A stretch of 64,000 nucleotides of DNA from Arcticibacter svalbardensis MN12-7. Lineage in GTDB: Bacteria; Bacteroidota; Bacteroidia; Sphingobacteriales; Sphingobacteriaceae. The notes beneath the pieces are model-generated. The model was not told the DNA's origin, ran no database searches, and was given only the letters and a program-made list of their open reading frames with translations. The translations under genes and the position numbers were made by a program. This document shows positions 8,874 to 17,739 of the stretch, one piece after another; position 1 is the first letter of the stretch, and every line of letters begins with the position of its first letter. The stretch spans positions 1-64,000 of the forward strand of contig NZ_AQPN01000141.1 in NCBI RefSeq assembly GCF_000403135.1, given 5' to 3'.

Positions 8874-10925
8874 ATGCGCATTTATTTAATTATTCTATGC
8901 TATTTAATCACTTTATCTGCAATTGCTCAAGACCGTGATAGTATTGAGCGATTGGATGAAGTGCACGTAAAGGCTTATTTTAATAGACAACCTATACTGA
9001 GGCTACCATCCACTGTTGGCTTTTTAAGCAGGAGGATGCTCGATGAACAACAACCGCAATCACTTGTTTCTGCTGTAAATTCAATTCCAGGTGTACGAAT
9101 GGAGGAGCGATCGCCGGGAAGTTATCGTTTGTCTATTCGTGGTAGTTTACTTCGATCTCCTTTTGGAATCCGTAATGTTAAAATGTATGTGGATGATTTT
9201 ATCCTGACTGATGCAGGTGGTAATACTTATCTGAATGCATTGGATGCTGGGGGAGTGTCTCAAATAACCATTTTAAAGGGACCTGAGGCAAGTGTTTATG
9301 GCGCAAATACGGGAGGCGTTGTTTTAATTAACACATCAGATGAAGATTCTTCCTCTATAAGGGGGAGTCTTGTTGGTGGTGCTTATGGTTTGTTTCAACA
9401 GAATTTATCTCTTCAAAAAAAATGGAATAAAGTAAATTTGACTGTTAATCAGGCCTATCAGAAGTCTGATGGGTATAGAAATAACAGTGCACTGGATAGA
9501 AAGTATGTGCAGGCCTTACCGCAATGGAACTATTCTGATCATGCTTCAGTTAAAGCAATAATGCTGTATTCTGTTATGAGCTACCATACGCCGGGGGGAT
9601 TAACAGAATTGCAATTCCTCGCTAATCCACGGGCAGCAAGACCTGCATCGGGTAGCAGTCCCGGTGCTGAAGATCAAAAGGCTGGTATTTATAATAAAAC
9701 ACTTCTTGCAGGATTGCAGCATGAAATAAACATCGGTAGTAAATTCAAACACGTTATTTCGTATACAGGTTCCTTCACTGACTTTAAAAATCCCTTTATT
9801 ACGAATTATGAAACAAGGAAAGAGCAGACGGCAGGATTAAGGACTTACCTTCAATATTCGGGTATGCCTTTGCTTTCAATTCCTGTAGAATGGGAAATAG
9901 GATATGAAGGGCAGCGAACTACATCAGATATTAGTAATTTTACTAATTTGGGGGGAGTTAAAGGAGCCCTGCAATCTGCGGATCAAATAACGAATAATCA
10001 GCAATTTGTATTTTCTCATGTTAGTTTCGATATAAATAAAAGGCTAATACTGGAAGCGGCAGCTAGCATTAACTTTTATAATTATGACTATGGCGCTTCA
10101 AGTTTGAGTATATCTGAGCTAAGTACGGTTAAATTTGATACGCAGTTTATGCCACGCCTGGCTATGTCCTATAAGCTTTCGGAAAAGGTAGCGCTAAGGG
10201 CATCAACGAGTAGAGGTTATTCTGCACCCACTATTGCGGAGGTTAGAGCATCAAATACTGTTATTAATACGAATCTTCAACCTGAATCGGGATGGAATTA
10301 TGAAACAGGTTTACGCATGTCTCTTTGGAATAACCGCTTGTATTGGGATGGGGTACTATTTAAGTTCGATCTTACTGATGCTATAGTGAGGCGCCTTAAT
10401 GAAACAGACGAGGAATATTTTATCAATGCAGGGAGAACCAAACAGAGGGGAATAGAGTCGCAGCTTATGTATTGGATCGTTCCTGAAAAAAAGACAGGCT
10501 TATTACGTAGCCTCCAATTTAGAAACAGCTATACCTTCAGCTCATTTTCGTTCAGTAATTATCAGGATGAAGATGCTGATTATTCAGGCAATCGTTTAAC
10601 AGGCGTTCCTCGGCATGTCCTGGTATCCTCTCTAAGTATGCGATTCCCTAAAAATTACAGCTTGTTTGTACAGCATAATTTTACTTCTTCTATTCCTTTG
10701 AACGATGCGGGTACAACTTATGCCAAAAAGTACCATCTCTTACAAGCTAAAGCATCTTACCAATTTAAGGTATCAGCCCAAACAAACCTATCGTTCTTTG
10801 TAGGTGCTGATAATATTTTAAACCAACTATATAGCCTGGGAAATGATTTGAATGCTTTTGGTAGCAGATATTTCAATGCTGCGGCAAAAAGGAACTTCTT
10901 GGCCGGACTGACTGTGGCTTTGTAA
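8874..10925 (+). CDS. TonB-dependent outer membrane receptor
   Basis: TonB-dependent transporter of 683 residues with a cleavable signal peptide ending SAIAQ. A plug domain (about residues 30-160) carries RLSIRGSLLRSPFGIRNV and ILKGPEASVYGANTGGVVLINT, both typical. The remaining 520 residues are beta-barrel strands ending AAAKRNFLAGLTVAL. There is no carboxypeptidase-like extension and no SusD gene beside it, so it is not a SusC-type glycan importer. Its nearest partner is the sugar dehydrogenase lipoprotein 6 nt upstream. Possible cargo is PQQ (as for E. coli PqqU/YncD) or a metal chelate; cargo cannot be read from sequence. Confidence 0.88.
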   Translation: MRIYLIILCYLITLSAIAQDRDSIERLDEVHVKAYFNRQPILRLPSTVGFLSRRMLDEQQPQSLVSAVNSIPGVRMEERSPGSYRLSIRGSLLRSPFGIRNVKMYVDDFILTDAGGNTYLNALDAGGVSQITILKGPEASVYGANTGGVVLINTSDEDSSSIRGSLVGGAYGLFQQNLSLQKKWNKVNLTVNQAYQKSDGYRNNSALDRKYVQALPQWNYSDHASVKAIMLYSVMSYHTPGGLTELQFLANPRAARPASGSSPGAEDQKAGIYNKTLLAGLQHEINIGSKFKHVISYTGSFTDFKNPFITNYETRKEQTAGLRTYLQYSGMPLLSIPVEWEIGYEGQRTTSDISNFTNLGGVKGALQSADQITNNQQFVFSHVSFDINKRLILEAAASINFYNYDYGASSLSISELSTVKFDTQFMPRLAMSYKLSEKVALRASTSRGYSAPTIAEVRASNTVINTNLQPESGWNYETGLRMSLWNNRLYWDGVLFKFDLTDAIVRRLNETDEEYFINAGRTKQRGIESQLMYWIVPEKKTGLLRSLQFRNSYTFSSFSFSNYQDEDADYSGNRLTGVPRHVLVSSLSMRFPKNYSLFVQHNFTSSIPLNDAGTTYAKKYHLLQAKASYQFKVSAQTNLSFFVGADNILNQLYSLGNDLNAFGSRYFNAAAKRNFLAGLTVAL

Positions 10926-10949
10926 GGGGAAATTATAAGTTCACCCTCG

Positions 10950-10980
10950 TTTCTTAACCTACAATCCTTTTCTATCTTTG
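10950..10980 (+). promoter_or_regulatory. Promoter of the glycosyltransferase operon
   Basis: TTTC at 10950-10953 and a consensus TATCTTTG at 10973-10980 are 19 nt apart. The -7 box ends 7 nt before the ATG at 10988, so the transcript would start about 3-4 nt before the start codon. Confidence 0.65.
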
Positions 10981-10987
10981 CAGGATT

Positions 10988-12592
10988 ATGATGTTGAAGC
11001 AAATAGAAGATTATATAGATAGGTACCCGGGTAGGATATTTTTGTTGTTTATCCTTCTGGCTCTTCCTGCCTTTTTAATAAACCTGGGTCTTTTGCCTCT
11101 ATTTGCTGATGAGCCAACACGATCAAATGTGGCTCTGGAAATGATTCTGAGTAAAAATTATGCTGTTCCAACTATTGCTGGCGACTATTATTATAATAAA
11201 CCTCCTGTATATAATTGGATCCTAGCCTCCTTATATCTTCTTTTTGGGAGTTATTCAGAGTTTATTACCAGGCTTCCAGCAGTGATTCCTATGCTCTTAT
11301 TTGCCGTAACAATTTATATTTCTGTAAGTTATTTTATTAAGGATAAAAGAATAGCTATGCTGAGCGGTCTGTTTTTCCTTGTAAACGGAAGGATGTTATT
11401 GTATGATTCAATGCTTGGACATATTGATATCTTTTATTCCTGGCTCACCTTCATCTCGTTTATGAGCATTCTCTATTTCTATCAAAAGAAGTTGTGGTTC
11501 ATGCTCTTTTTTGTTTCCTATCTCATTACGTCCATCACTTTTTTGAGCAAAGGCTTGCCATCTATTGTATTCCAGGGTTTTACGTTAATTGCATTTTTAA
11601 CTTATACCAGGAACTTTAAAAAGTTATTTAGCTGGCAACATATTGTTTCAGGTTTACTATGCCTTCTTATTATAGGGGCTTATTTTTATAACTATTCACG
11701 CTTCAATGCTAATCTGGAAGGATACTTTAGTACCATTTGGGATCAAAGCAGTCAGCGCACCGCTATTCGTACCGGATTTTGGTACAGCATTAAACATATC
11801 ATTTCCTTTCCATTTGAACATATTGTTCATCTTTTACCTGCTAGTTTATTGCTCGTATTTTGTCTGAATAAGAATTTTATTCAAGGGATAAGAAAGAATG
11901 AATTTCTCCTTTTTTGTAGTGTAACTTTTCTAGCCAATATTTGGGTATACTGGTTGTCGCCTGAAACACGTCCCCGCTATCTGTTAATGTTATATCCATT
12001 TCTTTTTATCATATGGAGCCATGCATATTATACCTATAAAGACAAATATCCAAAGCTCAACCGTGTTTTTGAAAAGACTCTCCTGATTATAGCAGTGCTG
12101 GTTACACTTGCTGTTTGCGCTCCTTTATTTATTGGGATGAACGCTTATGTCTCTGCTCTTCCGATTAAAGTATTCACCGTGTTTATAGGATGTGCTCTCT
12201 TTACATATTTAATCTTTAATTTCGAAAGGCATCAGTTGTTAGCCTTTGTAGGACTGCTTATTATGGTACGTCTCGCCTTTAGTTTTTTTGTATTACCGCA
12301 TCGTTTTCAAAACAATGAAGGTCAGTATTATAAGACAGCATCAGTAGAAATGGCTAAAATTAGCAAAGGGAGTACCTTTTACTTTTATCATTTTGATCCG
12401 CCTGTATATAGCATTCCATTTTATCACCGTCTTGTATTTTATATTGAGCGGGAACGGATGAATATTATTCAAACCACTGAAGCTGATACTAAGCCCGGGT
12501 ATTATCTTACCTTTGACAGGGATTTAAATAATCCTCAAGCGGTTTTAGTTAAAACCTATGAAAATAATCTCAAACTATTTAAAGTGAAATGA
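10988..12592 (+). CDS. ArnT-like / family 39 membrane glycosyltransferase
   Basis: Integral membrane glycosyltransferase of the GT-C fold (ArnT/PMT-like), which moves a sugar from a polyprenyl-phosphate carrier onto lipid A, protein or another acceptor at the periplasmic face. The 534 residues contain about 11-12 hydrophobic segments. The acidic motif FADEPTR (Asp41-Glu42) in the first loop is the usual catalytic site, followed by a YYYNKPPVYNW motif. The gene overlaps the next by 4 nt, and the next encodes the polyprenyl-phosphate sugar transferase that would make its donor. Acceptor and sugar are unknown. Confidence 0.85.
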   Translation: MMLKQIEDYIDRYPGRIFLLFILLALPAFLINLGLLPLFADEPTRSNVALEMILSKNYAVPTIAGDYYYNKPPVYNWILASLYLLFGSYSEFITRLPAVIPMLLFAVTIYISVSYFIKDKRIAMLSGLFFLVNGRMLLYDSMLGHIDIFYSWLTFISFMSILYFYQKKLWFMLFFVSYLITSITFLSKGLPSIVFQGFTLIAFLTYTRNFKKLFSWQHIVSGLLCLLIIGAYFYNYSRFNANLEGYFSTIWDQSSQRTAIRTGFWYSIKHIISFPFEHIVHLLPASLLLVFCLNKNFIQGIRKNEFLLFCSVTFLANIWVYWLSPETRPRYLLMLYPFLFIIWSHAYYTYKDKYPKLNRVFEKTLLIIAVLVTLAVCAPLFIGMNAYVSALPIKVFTVFIGCALFTYLIFNFERHQLLAFVGLLIMVRLAFSFFVLPHRFQNNEGQYYKTASVEMAKISKGSTFYFYHFDPPVYSIPFYHRLVFYIERERMNIIQTTEADTKPGYYLTFDRDLNNPQAVLVKTYENNLKLFKVK

Positions 12593-13539
12593 AAGATCTT
12601 TCCGTAGTAATTACAGTCCTCAACGAAAGAGAAAATATATTACCCCTTCTGGAAGCGATCAGGAATGCACTAGGTCCACTGAGTTATGAAGTGGTATTTG
12701 TTGATGATGGATCATCTGATGGAACTCAAAAAGAGATCCGTAAGTATGCCGATGACCATATTATACTTGTTGAACTTCGACGGAATTATGGTCAAAGTAC
12801 GGCAATGACGGCAGGTATTGAACATTCCACAGGACGTTATATTGCTCTCCTGGATGGTGATTTGCAAAATGACCCAACTGATATCCCTATGATGCTTGAA
12901 AAGCTGATTGACGAAGATTGGGATGTTGTAGCTGGAAATAGAAAGGATCGTCAGGATGGCGCATTCCTTAGGAAATTCCCATCTATGATTGCTAACGCCA
13001 TTATTCGCCGTATGACAGGTGTCTATATTAAAGACTACGGATGTACGTTAAAGGTATTTAAAAGAGAAATTGCTGAGGATTTGGGTATTTATGGGGAGCT
13101 TCACCGTTTTATACCTGTGTTGGCTAAACTTCAGGGTGCTAGTATTACTCAGGTCGATGTGAAACATCATGCGAGGATGTATGGTAAATCTAAATATGGG
13201 CTGAGCCGAACATTCAAAGTGATGGCAGACTTAATTACCATGGTGTTCTTTGGGAAATACATACAAAAGCCCATGCATCTTTTTGGTACATTGGGTTTTG
13301 TGTCGTTTGGACTAGGTTTATTGATCAATTTTTATTTGCTCATCTTAAAGCTTCTTGGTCATGACATTGGTGGAAAACCTTTATTGATTTTAGGACTTAT
13401 ATTGCTGCTGGGAGGAATACAGCTTATTACTATTGGTATTATAGCAGAAATCAGTATCCGTAATTACTTTGAAGGAACGAACAGAAAAACATATCAGGTC
13501 AGACGAATATTTAATGGACAAGAAGAAACTCTGGAGTAG
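12589..13539 (+). CDS. Polyprenyl-phosphate glycosyltransferase (GT2, ArnC/DPM1-like)
   Basis: GT2 enzyme that links a sugar to undecaprenyl phosphate on the cytoplasmic side. The 316 residues have the nucleotide-sugar motif VDDGSSDG (38-45), the metal-binding DGD (89-91) and LRRNYGQSTAMTAG (63-76), the usual DPM1/ArnC signature. Two C-terminal membrane helices (about 230-300) are normal for the GtrB/ArnC group. It overlaps the upstream ArnT-like gene by 4 nt and the downstream membrane protein by 26 nt, so the three are cotranscribed and probably form one glycolipid-modifying module. Confidence 0.9.
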   Translation: MKDLSVVITVLNERENILPLLEAIRNALGPLSYEVVFVDDGSSDGTQKEIRKYADDHIILVELRRNYGQSTAMTAGIEHSTGRYIALLDGDLQNDPTDIPMMLEKLIDEDWDVVAGNRKDRQDGAFLRKFPSMIANAIIRRMTGVYIKDYGCTLKVFKREIAEDLGIYGELHRFIPVLAKLQGASITQVDVKHHARMYGKSKYGLSRTFKVMADLITMVFFGKYIQKPMHLFGTLGFVSFGLGLLINFYLLILKLLGHDIGGKPLLILGLILLLGGIQLITIGIIAEISIRNYFEGTNRKTYQVRRIFNGQEETLE

Positions 13540-14422
13540 CGCTAAGGTTGCGCTTAAAATTATTGTCACTTGTCTTCTGATCTATTATGTATTTCAGAAA
13601 ATTGATTTTAATAAAGTAAAATCGCTGTTCTTAACAAGTAATCTGTGGTTCATTTTGTTAGCCTTTTTTACTTATTTATTATCTCAGGTTGTATCTTCCT
13701 GGCGATTACTGGGTTTTTTAAAAGCAATAGGACTAGACTTTTCTTTTGGATTTAACTTTAGGTTATATCTGTTAGGGATGTTTTACAATGTCTTTTTACC
13801 TGGAGGAATAGGTGGGGATGGATATAAAGTGTATTTACTGCGTAAGAAATATAAATTACCTACCAAAAGATTGTTATTAGCACTTTTCTTTGACCGGTTA
13901 AGTGGTCTTTGGGCCGTTGGTTTTATCTCGGTTTCGCTAATTATCTTTATTCCTCAGATTCAAATCCCCAAAACGTGGCCTATAGCAGCCCTGCTGATAG
14001 GAACCCTGATCTATTACCTGGTGATGAAAAGATTTTTTACTGACTATTCCCGACACTTTTTCCGAAGCCATATAAAGGCAGGTACCGTACAGTCGCTGCA
14101 AATATTAAGTGTGATTTTTATATTGCTGTCTCAGAACTTTACAGGAAAATACTCTCCTTATCTATTTAGTTTTTTGATGTCGTCTATTGCCGCGCTGGTT
14201 AATATAGGTGTAGCGGGTTTAGGAGTCAGGGACTTATTTATGGCTCACGCATCTTCGGTATTCGATATCAATCAGAATCTGGCTGTATTTATAACCTTTA
14301 CATTCTGGATGATTAACGTCCTGGCCTCTTTACCGGGGTTATGGTTTGTATACCGGTCTAAAGAGTTTGAACCTCTGCCAACAGAAGAAGAGGCTGAACT
14401 AGTGAAGAAAGAAGATGAATAA
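13514..14422 (+). CDS. UPF0104 / lysylphosphatidylglycerol synthase-type membrane protein
   Basis: Integral membrane protein of the UPF0104 (LPG synthase TM region, AglD-like) family, with about 8 hydrophobic segments. The start at 13514 (MDKKKLWSSAKVALK) is preferred over an in-frame Met 45 nt upstream because it puts the Lys-rich cap directly before the first membrane helix. The family motif FLPGGIGGDGYKVYLL (residues about 94-109) and a late VNIGVAGLGVRD segment are clear. Members flip or modify polyprenyl- or phospholipid-linked groups, fitting the two glycosyltransferases upstream. The C-terminal 20 residues are acidic. Exact reaction unknown. Confidence 0.82.
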   Translation: MDKKKLWSSAKVALKIIVTCLLIYYVFQKIDFNKVKSLFLTSNLWFILLAFFTYLLSQVVSSWRLLGFLKAIGLDFSFGFNFRLYLLGMFYNVFLPGGIGGDGYKVYLLRKKYKLPTKRLLLALFFDRLSGLWAVGFISVSLIIFIPQIQIPKTWPIAALLIGTLIYYLVMKRFFTDYSRHFFRSHIKAGTVQSLQILSVIFILLSQNFTGKYSPYLFSFLMSSIAALVNIGVAGLGVRDLFMAHASSVFDINQNLAVFITFTFWMINVLASLPGLWFVYRSKEFEPLPTEEEAELVKKEDE

Positions 14423-14810
14423 TTAAAGTATTGCAACGATCAAGAATTTTTAAGGTCAGTTTACAGATTTATCCTCTTGAAACTGGCATTAAAATAAAGC
14501 TTCAGCAATCCAGGAGTGATTAATTAAGGTTAAGACAATCTGTTTCAACGGAATAAAAATTGGAAGGTGAAGCACAAAGTCAAACAGAAAAATAATCAAT
14601 TTAAAGGTTATCTGGCTTTTAACCGGATAGCTAAATAAAAATTTAAAGTCCAAATGCTGACTAAGAATCCAAAAGGGACTCATAGTCATAAATAGTAATC
14701 TGGAAAAAGCGTTAATTGTTTTTTAGGTGAAAATTAATCTGTGCCTATAGAAAAAAGACGAATATTACCAGCTTTTCATATAATAGTTCATTGTATGATG
14801 GATAAAAATT
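14423..14810. other. Intergenic region of about 390 bp without a credible gene
   Basis: A+T-rich sequence between the UPF0104 gene and the convergent epimerase gene. One 66-codon hydrophobic frame exists on the - strand (14489-14689), but it lacks a convincing start context and any recognisable motif, so I do not call it. Nothing else is seen. Confidence 0.4.
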
Positions 14811-14848
14811 AAAAGAGGGTAATCATGATTTATGAGCTACCCTCTTTT
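14811..14848. terminator. Bidirectional terminator between UPF0104 gene and epimerase
   Basis: AAAAGAGGGTA (14811-14821) pairs perfectly with TACCCTCTTTT (14838-14848). The A tract on one side and T tract on the other suit termination from both directions, as expected between convergent genes. Confidence 0.8.
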
Positions 14849-14879
14849 AGATGTTCTATTTAAATGATCAAGGTAATCC

Positions 14880-15857
14880 TTAATTGATTCTTAATGTCTC
14901 ATGAGCTTTTACAGCATAGTACATCTTAAACCAATCATAGAAAGATAGAAGTCCTTCCTCAAGCGAGGTAGAGGGGTCATAGCCTAAATATTCCTGAGCT
15001 TTAGATATGTCTGCAAAGGTTTTAGATACATCTCCAGGTTGCTCTAAATAGCGATCTATAATAGCGGTTTTACCACATATCGCTTCAATTGCAGTAATTA
15101 ATTTTCTAAGGGTAATAACATTATGATTTCCGATATTTACGATTTCAAAATTTGATCTCTCATAATCTAAAGCTGCCACAATTCCTTTTACAGCATCACC
15201 CACAAAAGTATAATCACGACTGGTTGTGCCATCTCCATAAACAGGAATCGCATTTTCTTCAGAAATCGCTTTAAAAAATTTATGAATAGCAAGGTCTGGA
15301 CGTTGTCCGGGACCGTATACAGTAAAGAAACGTAGGGCTAAAAAACGAATACCATATAGGTGACTATAAACATGTCCCAGCATTTCTCCCGCTATCTTAG
15401 AAGAAGCGTATGGACTAATTGGACATAAAGTATCTTCTTCAATCCATGGAGAATGTTCGTTAATGCCATACACACTGCTGGAGGAAGCGAAAATAAAACG
15501 CTTGATGTCGTTTGCATGCGCATATTCAAGTAATACCTGCGTTCCGTTGGTATTAACATCCAAGTACAGTGATGGATTCTGTATGCTTGGTCTTACACCT
15601 GCCTTTGCTGCAAGGTGGATTATTATATCGACCTCTTTCGCAAGATTTAAATCTTCAGCATTTCTAATGTCTCCCTGAATAAAGGAAAAGTCAGGATTAG
15701 GTAGAAAAGGCTTTATATTCCATTCTTTTTGTTCAATAGAATAAAAGTCATCAAAATTATCGATACAGGTTATTTTGTATTTTTTGCTTTGCAATAATGA
15801 AGCAATAAGGTTGCTCCCAATAAAACCAGCACCACCAGTTACAAGAATATGTTCCAT
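14880..15857 (-). CDS. NAD-dependent sugar-nucleotide epimerase (UDP-glucose/UDP-glucuronate 4-epimerase-like)
   Basis: Extended SDR of 325 residues acting on nucleotide sugars in the cytoplasm. The NAD-binding motif TGGAGFIGSN (7-16) and catalytic Tyr150-xxx-Lys154 (in SPYASSK) are intact, with the SSSSVYG strand at 125-131 supplying the catalytic Ser/Thr. AGVRPSIQNP (86-95) and FFTVYGPGQRPDLAI are typical of the UDP-glucuronate 4-epimerase branch, while UDP-glucose 4-epimerase cannot be excluded. It faces the glycosyltransferase operon and has its own well-formed promoter, so it may supply a nucleotide sugar to that module. Confidence 0.85.
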   Translation of the reverse strand: MEHILVTGGAGFIGSNLIASLLQSKKYKITCIDNFDDFYSIEQKEWNIKPFLPNPDFSFIQGDIRNAEDLNLAKEVDIIIHLAAKAGVRPSIQNPSLYLDVNTNGTQVLLEYAHANDIKRFIFASSSSVYGINEHSPWIEEDTLCPISPYASSKIAGEMLGHVYSHLYGIRFLALRFFTVYGPGQRPDLAIHKFFKAISEENAIPVYGDGTTSRDYTFVGDAVKGIVAALDYERSNFEIVNIGNHNVITLRKLITAIEAICGKTAIIDRYLEQPGDVSKTFADISKAQEYLGYDPSTSLEEGLLSFYDWFKMYYAVKAHETLRIN

Positions 15858-15872
15858 GATTTATCTAAGCTG

Positions 15873-15903
15873 CAAATCTACATTTTTCAGTTATTCATTG
15901 CAA
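15873..15903 (-). promoter_or_regulatory. Promoter of the epimerase gene
   Basis: Read on the - strand: TTG (15903-15901), 20 nt, then TAGATTTG (15880-15873). Both spacing and sequence match the Bacteroidota consensus. Transcription would start around 15869, about 12 nt before the ATG. Confidence 0.75.
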
Positions 15904-15985
15904 TTCAAACTTAACTCTAAATAGGTGTTTTTTATAGTTAAAGAATCTTTTTCTTAATTTAGTATTCTTTTAGAACAACCCAATA

Positions 15986-16687
15986 ATGAAAATCTTAATT
16001 ACAGGAGTAAGCAGTGGAGTGGGATTTGAAGCTGTGCTTGAATTGATTCAAAGGAATGACCATGAGGTTATAGCATTAGCCCGGTCGGAAGATAAATTGA
16101 AGAAACTGTACGATATTGCAATGGGATTAAACCCTGACTGTAAGCTTTATCCTGCTACCTTTGATATTGTACATGACGATTACGGTTCTTTGCAGACTTA
16201 TGTGAAGGACAAAATGGGGTCTATTGATGTCCTGATAAATAATGCAGGACAGTTGATTAATAAGCCATTTGCGGAGATTACCCACATAGATTTTGCCGCT
16301 ATGCTTCAGGCAAATCTCTTAGGGCATGTTAAAATGATCCAAAATATGCTTCCCTTGATGAATGATAATGCACATGTTGTCAATATAGGTAGCATGGGAG
16401 GTTATATGGGGAGTGTTAAGTTTCCTGGGCTTGCTGCCTATTCAGCAAGCAAGGCTGCTCTACATGCCCTCACAGAGTGTCTGGCAGTAGAATATACCGA
16501 ACGCAATATCCATTTTAACTGTCTTGCCTTAGGGTCTGCACAGACAGAAATGCTGGAAGAAGCATTTCCGAATTATAAATCTCCTGTTATGGCATTTGAA
16601 ATGGGCAAATACATTGCTGATTTTGCACTTACAGGTCATAAATTTTTCAATGGTAAAGTGATTCCTGTTGCTGTTACTACTCCATAA
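15986..16687 (+). CDS. Short-chain dehydrogenase/reductase
   Basis: Classical SDR of 233 residues with the dinucleotide motif TGVSSGVG (6-13), the NNAG motif and catalytic YSASK, all in normal positions. The Ser of the catalytic triad is in NIGSMGGY. Classical SDRs reduce or oxidise carbonyls or alcohols using NAD(P)(H); substrate specificity cannot be predicted. It is divergent from the sugar epimerase and followed 17 nt later by a small lipoprotein gene, with which it may be cotranscribed. Confidence 0.85.
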   Translation: MKILITGVSSGVGFEAVLELIQRNDHEVIALARSEDKLKKLYDIAMGLNPDCKLYPATFDIVHDDYGSLQTYVKDKMGSIDVLINNAGQLINKPFAEITHIDFAAMLQANLLGHVKMIQNMLPLMNDNAHVVNIGSMGGYMGSVKFPGLAAYSASKAALHALTECLAVEYTERNIHFNCLALGSAQTEMLEEAFPNYKSPVMAFEMGKYIADFALTGHKFFNGKVIPVAVTTP

Positions 16688-16704
16688 TCCATAAAAAATT
16701 GCTT

Positions 16705-17193
16705 ATGAAAATTTACGCATGGTCATTTATTATTTTAATGACATTCATCTATTCCTGTACTAGCGATAAGAAAGCGCCAGTTGCTGAAACACATGATTCT
16801 ATTGCCACTAAGCCAGCAGATAAACCTGTACTTGATTCCTTGCCATGGAATACAATATACAATGAACAGACGCATGAATTAGTGTTAAAGCATCATGTCG
16901 GCGATATGACGGGAGTAGGGCAGGAAGATATCATCAAGGCATTAAATAAAAAATACCCGGACATTCAAATGGAGTTTGTCAGCGCAAAAGGAGATACCGT
17001 TATCACGCGAATAAAGGATGCTTTTCAACTTACACAAAATATTGGGACAGCAGGTGCAGAGACCTATATGGCCGAAGCAACCTATTCTTTAACGGAGATT
17101 CCTACAATAAAAGAAGTGACTTTTGAATTTGAAGTAGGTGACCATGCCATGCCGGGAACCTATAATAGAGCGGACTTCAAGAACTTCAAATAG
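16705..17193 (+). CDS. Hypothetical lipoprotein
   Basis: Not recognised. The start at the ATG 16705 yields 162 residues with a lipoprotein signal (hydrophobic core, then IYSCTSDKK), so the mature protein would be anchored at Cys17 or so. A linker rich in Ala, Asp and Pro precedes a compact C-terminal domain with many alternating hydrophobic and polar residues, suggesting beta structure. A TTG two codons upstream is a possible but less likely start. Probably exported to the periplasm or cell surface. It shares its strand with the SDR before it and another lipoprotein after it. Confidence 0.65.
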   Translation: MKIYAWSFIILMTFIYSCTSDKKAPVAETHDSIATKPADKPVLDSLPWNTIYNEQTHELVLKHHVGDMTGVGQEDIIKALNKKYPDIQMEFVSAKGDTVITRIKDAFQLTQNIGTAGAETYMAEATYSLTEIPTIKEVTFEFEVGDHAMPGTYNRADFKNFK

Positions 17194-17279
17194 TAAAAAA
17201 GAAGTTACAATCATTTTCTTCATAGAAAGCATGCAACCATTTGTATTTCCTCTCGTCTTACATAGAAACACACGAGATT

Positions 17280-17669
17280 ATGAAATATTTACTAACCCTA
17301 ATTATGCCTCTTATGCTGATGATGTCGGCATGCGAACAAACCGAATATGTGGTGCCAAACCGCACAGTTGTTGTAGATATACGTGCTAGTGACTGGGTAA
17401 CCTACGATAGGGGTTATACTTGGGAGACTCCGGTAGACCTTCCCGAATACGATGATTACAATAATGATGAAGGTGCAATCCTCGTTTATAGAAGTTTAGA
17501 TAACAGAAACTATGAGCAGATTCCCCAAGTATATAATGGGTTTGCTTATAGTTACGTTGCAACAGCTGGAAGTATTAAAATAGAGGCACAAAGTGCTGGG
17601 GCTTCAATAATAATTGATAGACCTGCCGCTATGACCGTCAAAATCGTTCTTATCGATTCCAACTATTAA
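17280..17669 (+). CDS. Hypothetical small lipoprotein
   Basis: Not recognised. From the ATG at 17280 the 129-residue product has a signal with lipobox MSAC. The mature part has a short Tyr-rich stretch (YDRGYTWETPVDLPEYDDY) and a C-terminal half that looks beta-rich. The longer frame beginning at 17241 would place polar residues before the signal and is unlikely. It ends just before a bidirectional terminator shared with fabI. An exported protein with no assignable function. Confidence 0.62.
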   Translation: MKYLLTLIMPLMLMMSACEQTEYVVPNRTVVVDIRASDWVTYDRGYTWETPVDLPEYDDYNNDEGAILVYRSLDNRNYEQIPQVYNGFAYSYVATAGSIKIEAQSAGASIIIDRPAAMTVKIVLIDSNY

Positions 17670-17687
17670 GTCAGAACACCATTAAGC

Positions 17688-17726
17688 AAAAAAAGCGGCG
17701 AAAGAATAAACTTTCGCCGCTTTTTT
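17688..17726. terminator. Bidirectional terminator between lipoprotein gene and fabI
   Basis: AAAAAAAGCGGCGAAAG (17688-17704) pairs with CTTTCGCCGCTTTTTT (17711-17726) around a 6-nt loop. This is a very strong stem with T tracts in both orientations, between two convergent genes. Confidence 0.93.
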
Positions 17727-17739
17727 ATGTAATGAAAAT

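Noticed and set aside
14489..14689. 66-codon hydrophobic frame on the - strand in the spacer after the UPF0104 gene
   Set aside because: No start context, no motif, and A+T-rich DNA easily gives hydrophobic frames by chance.
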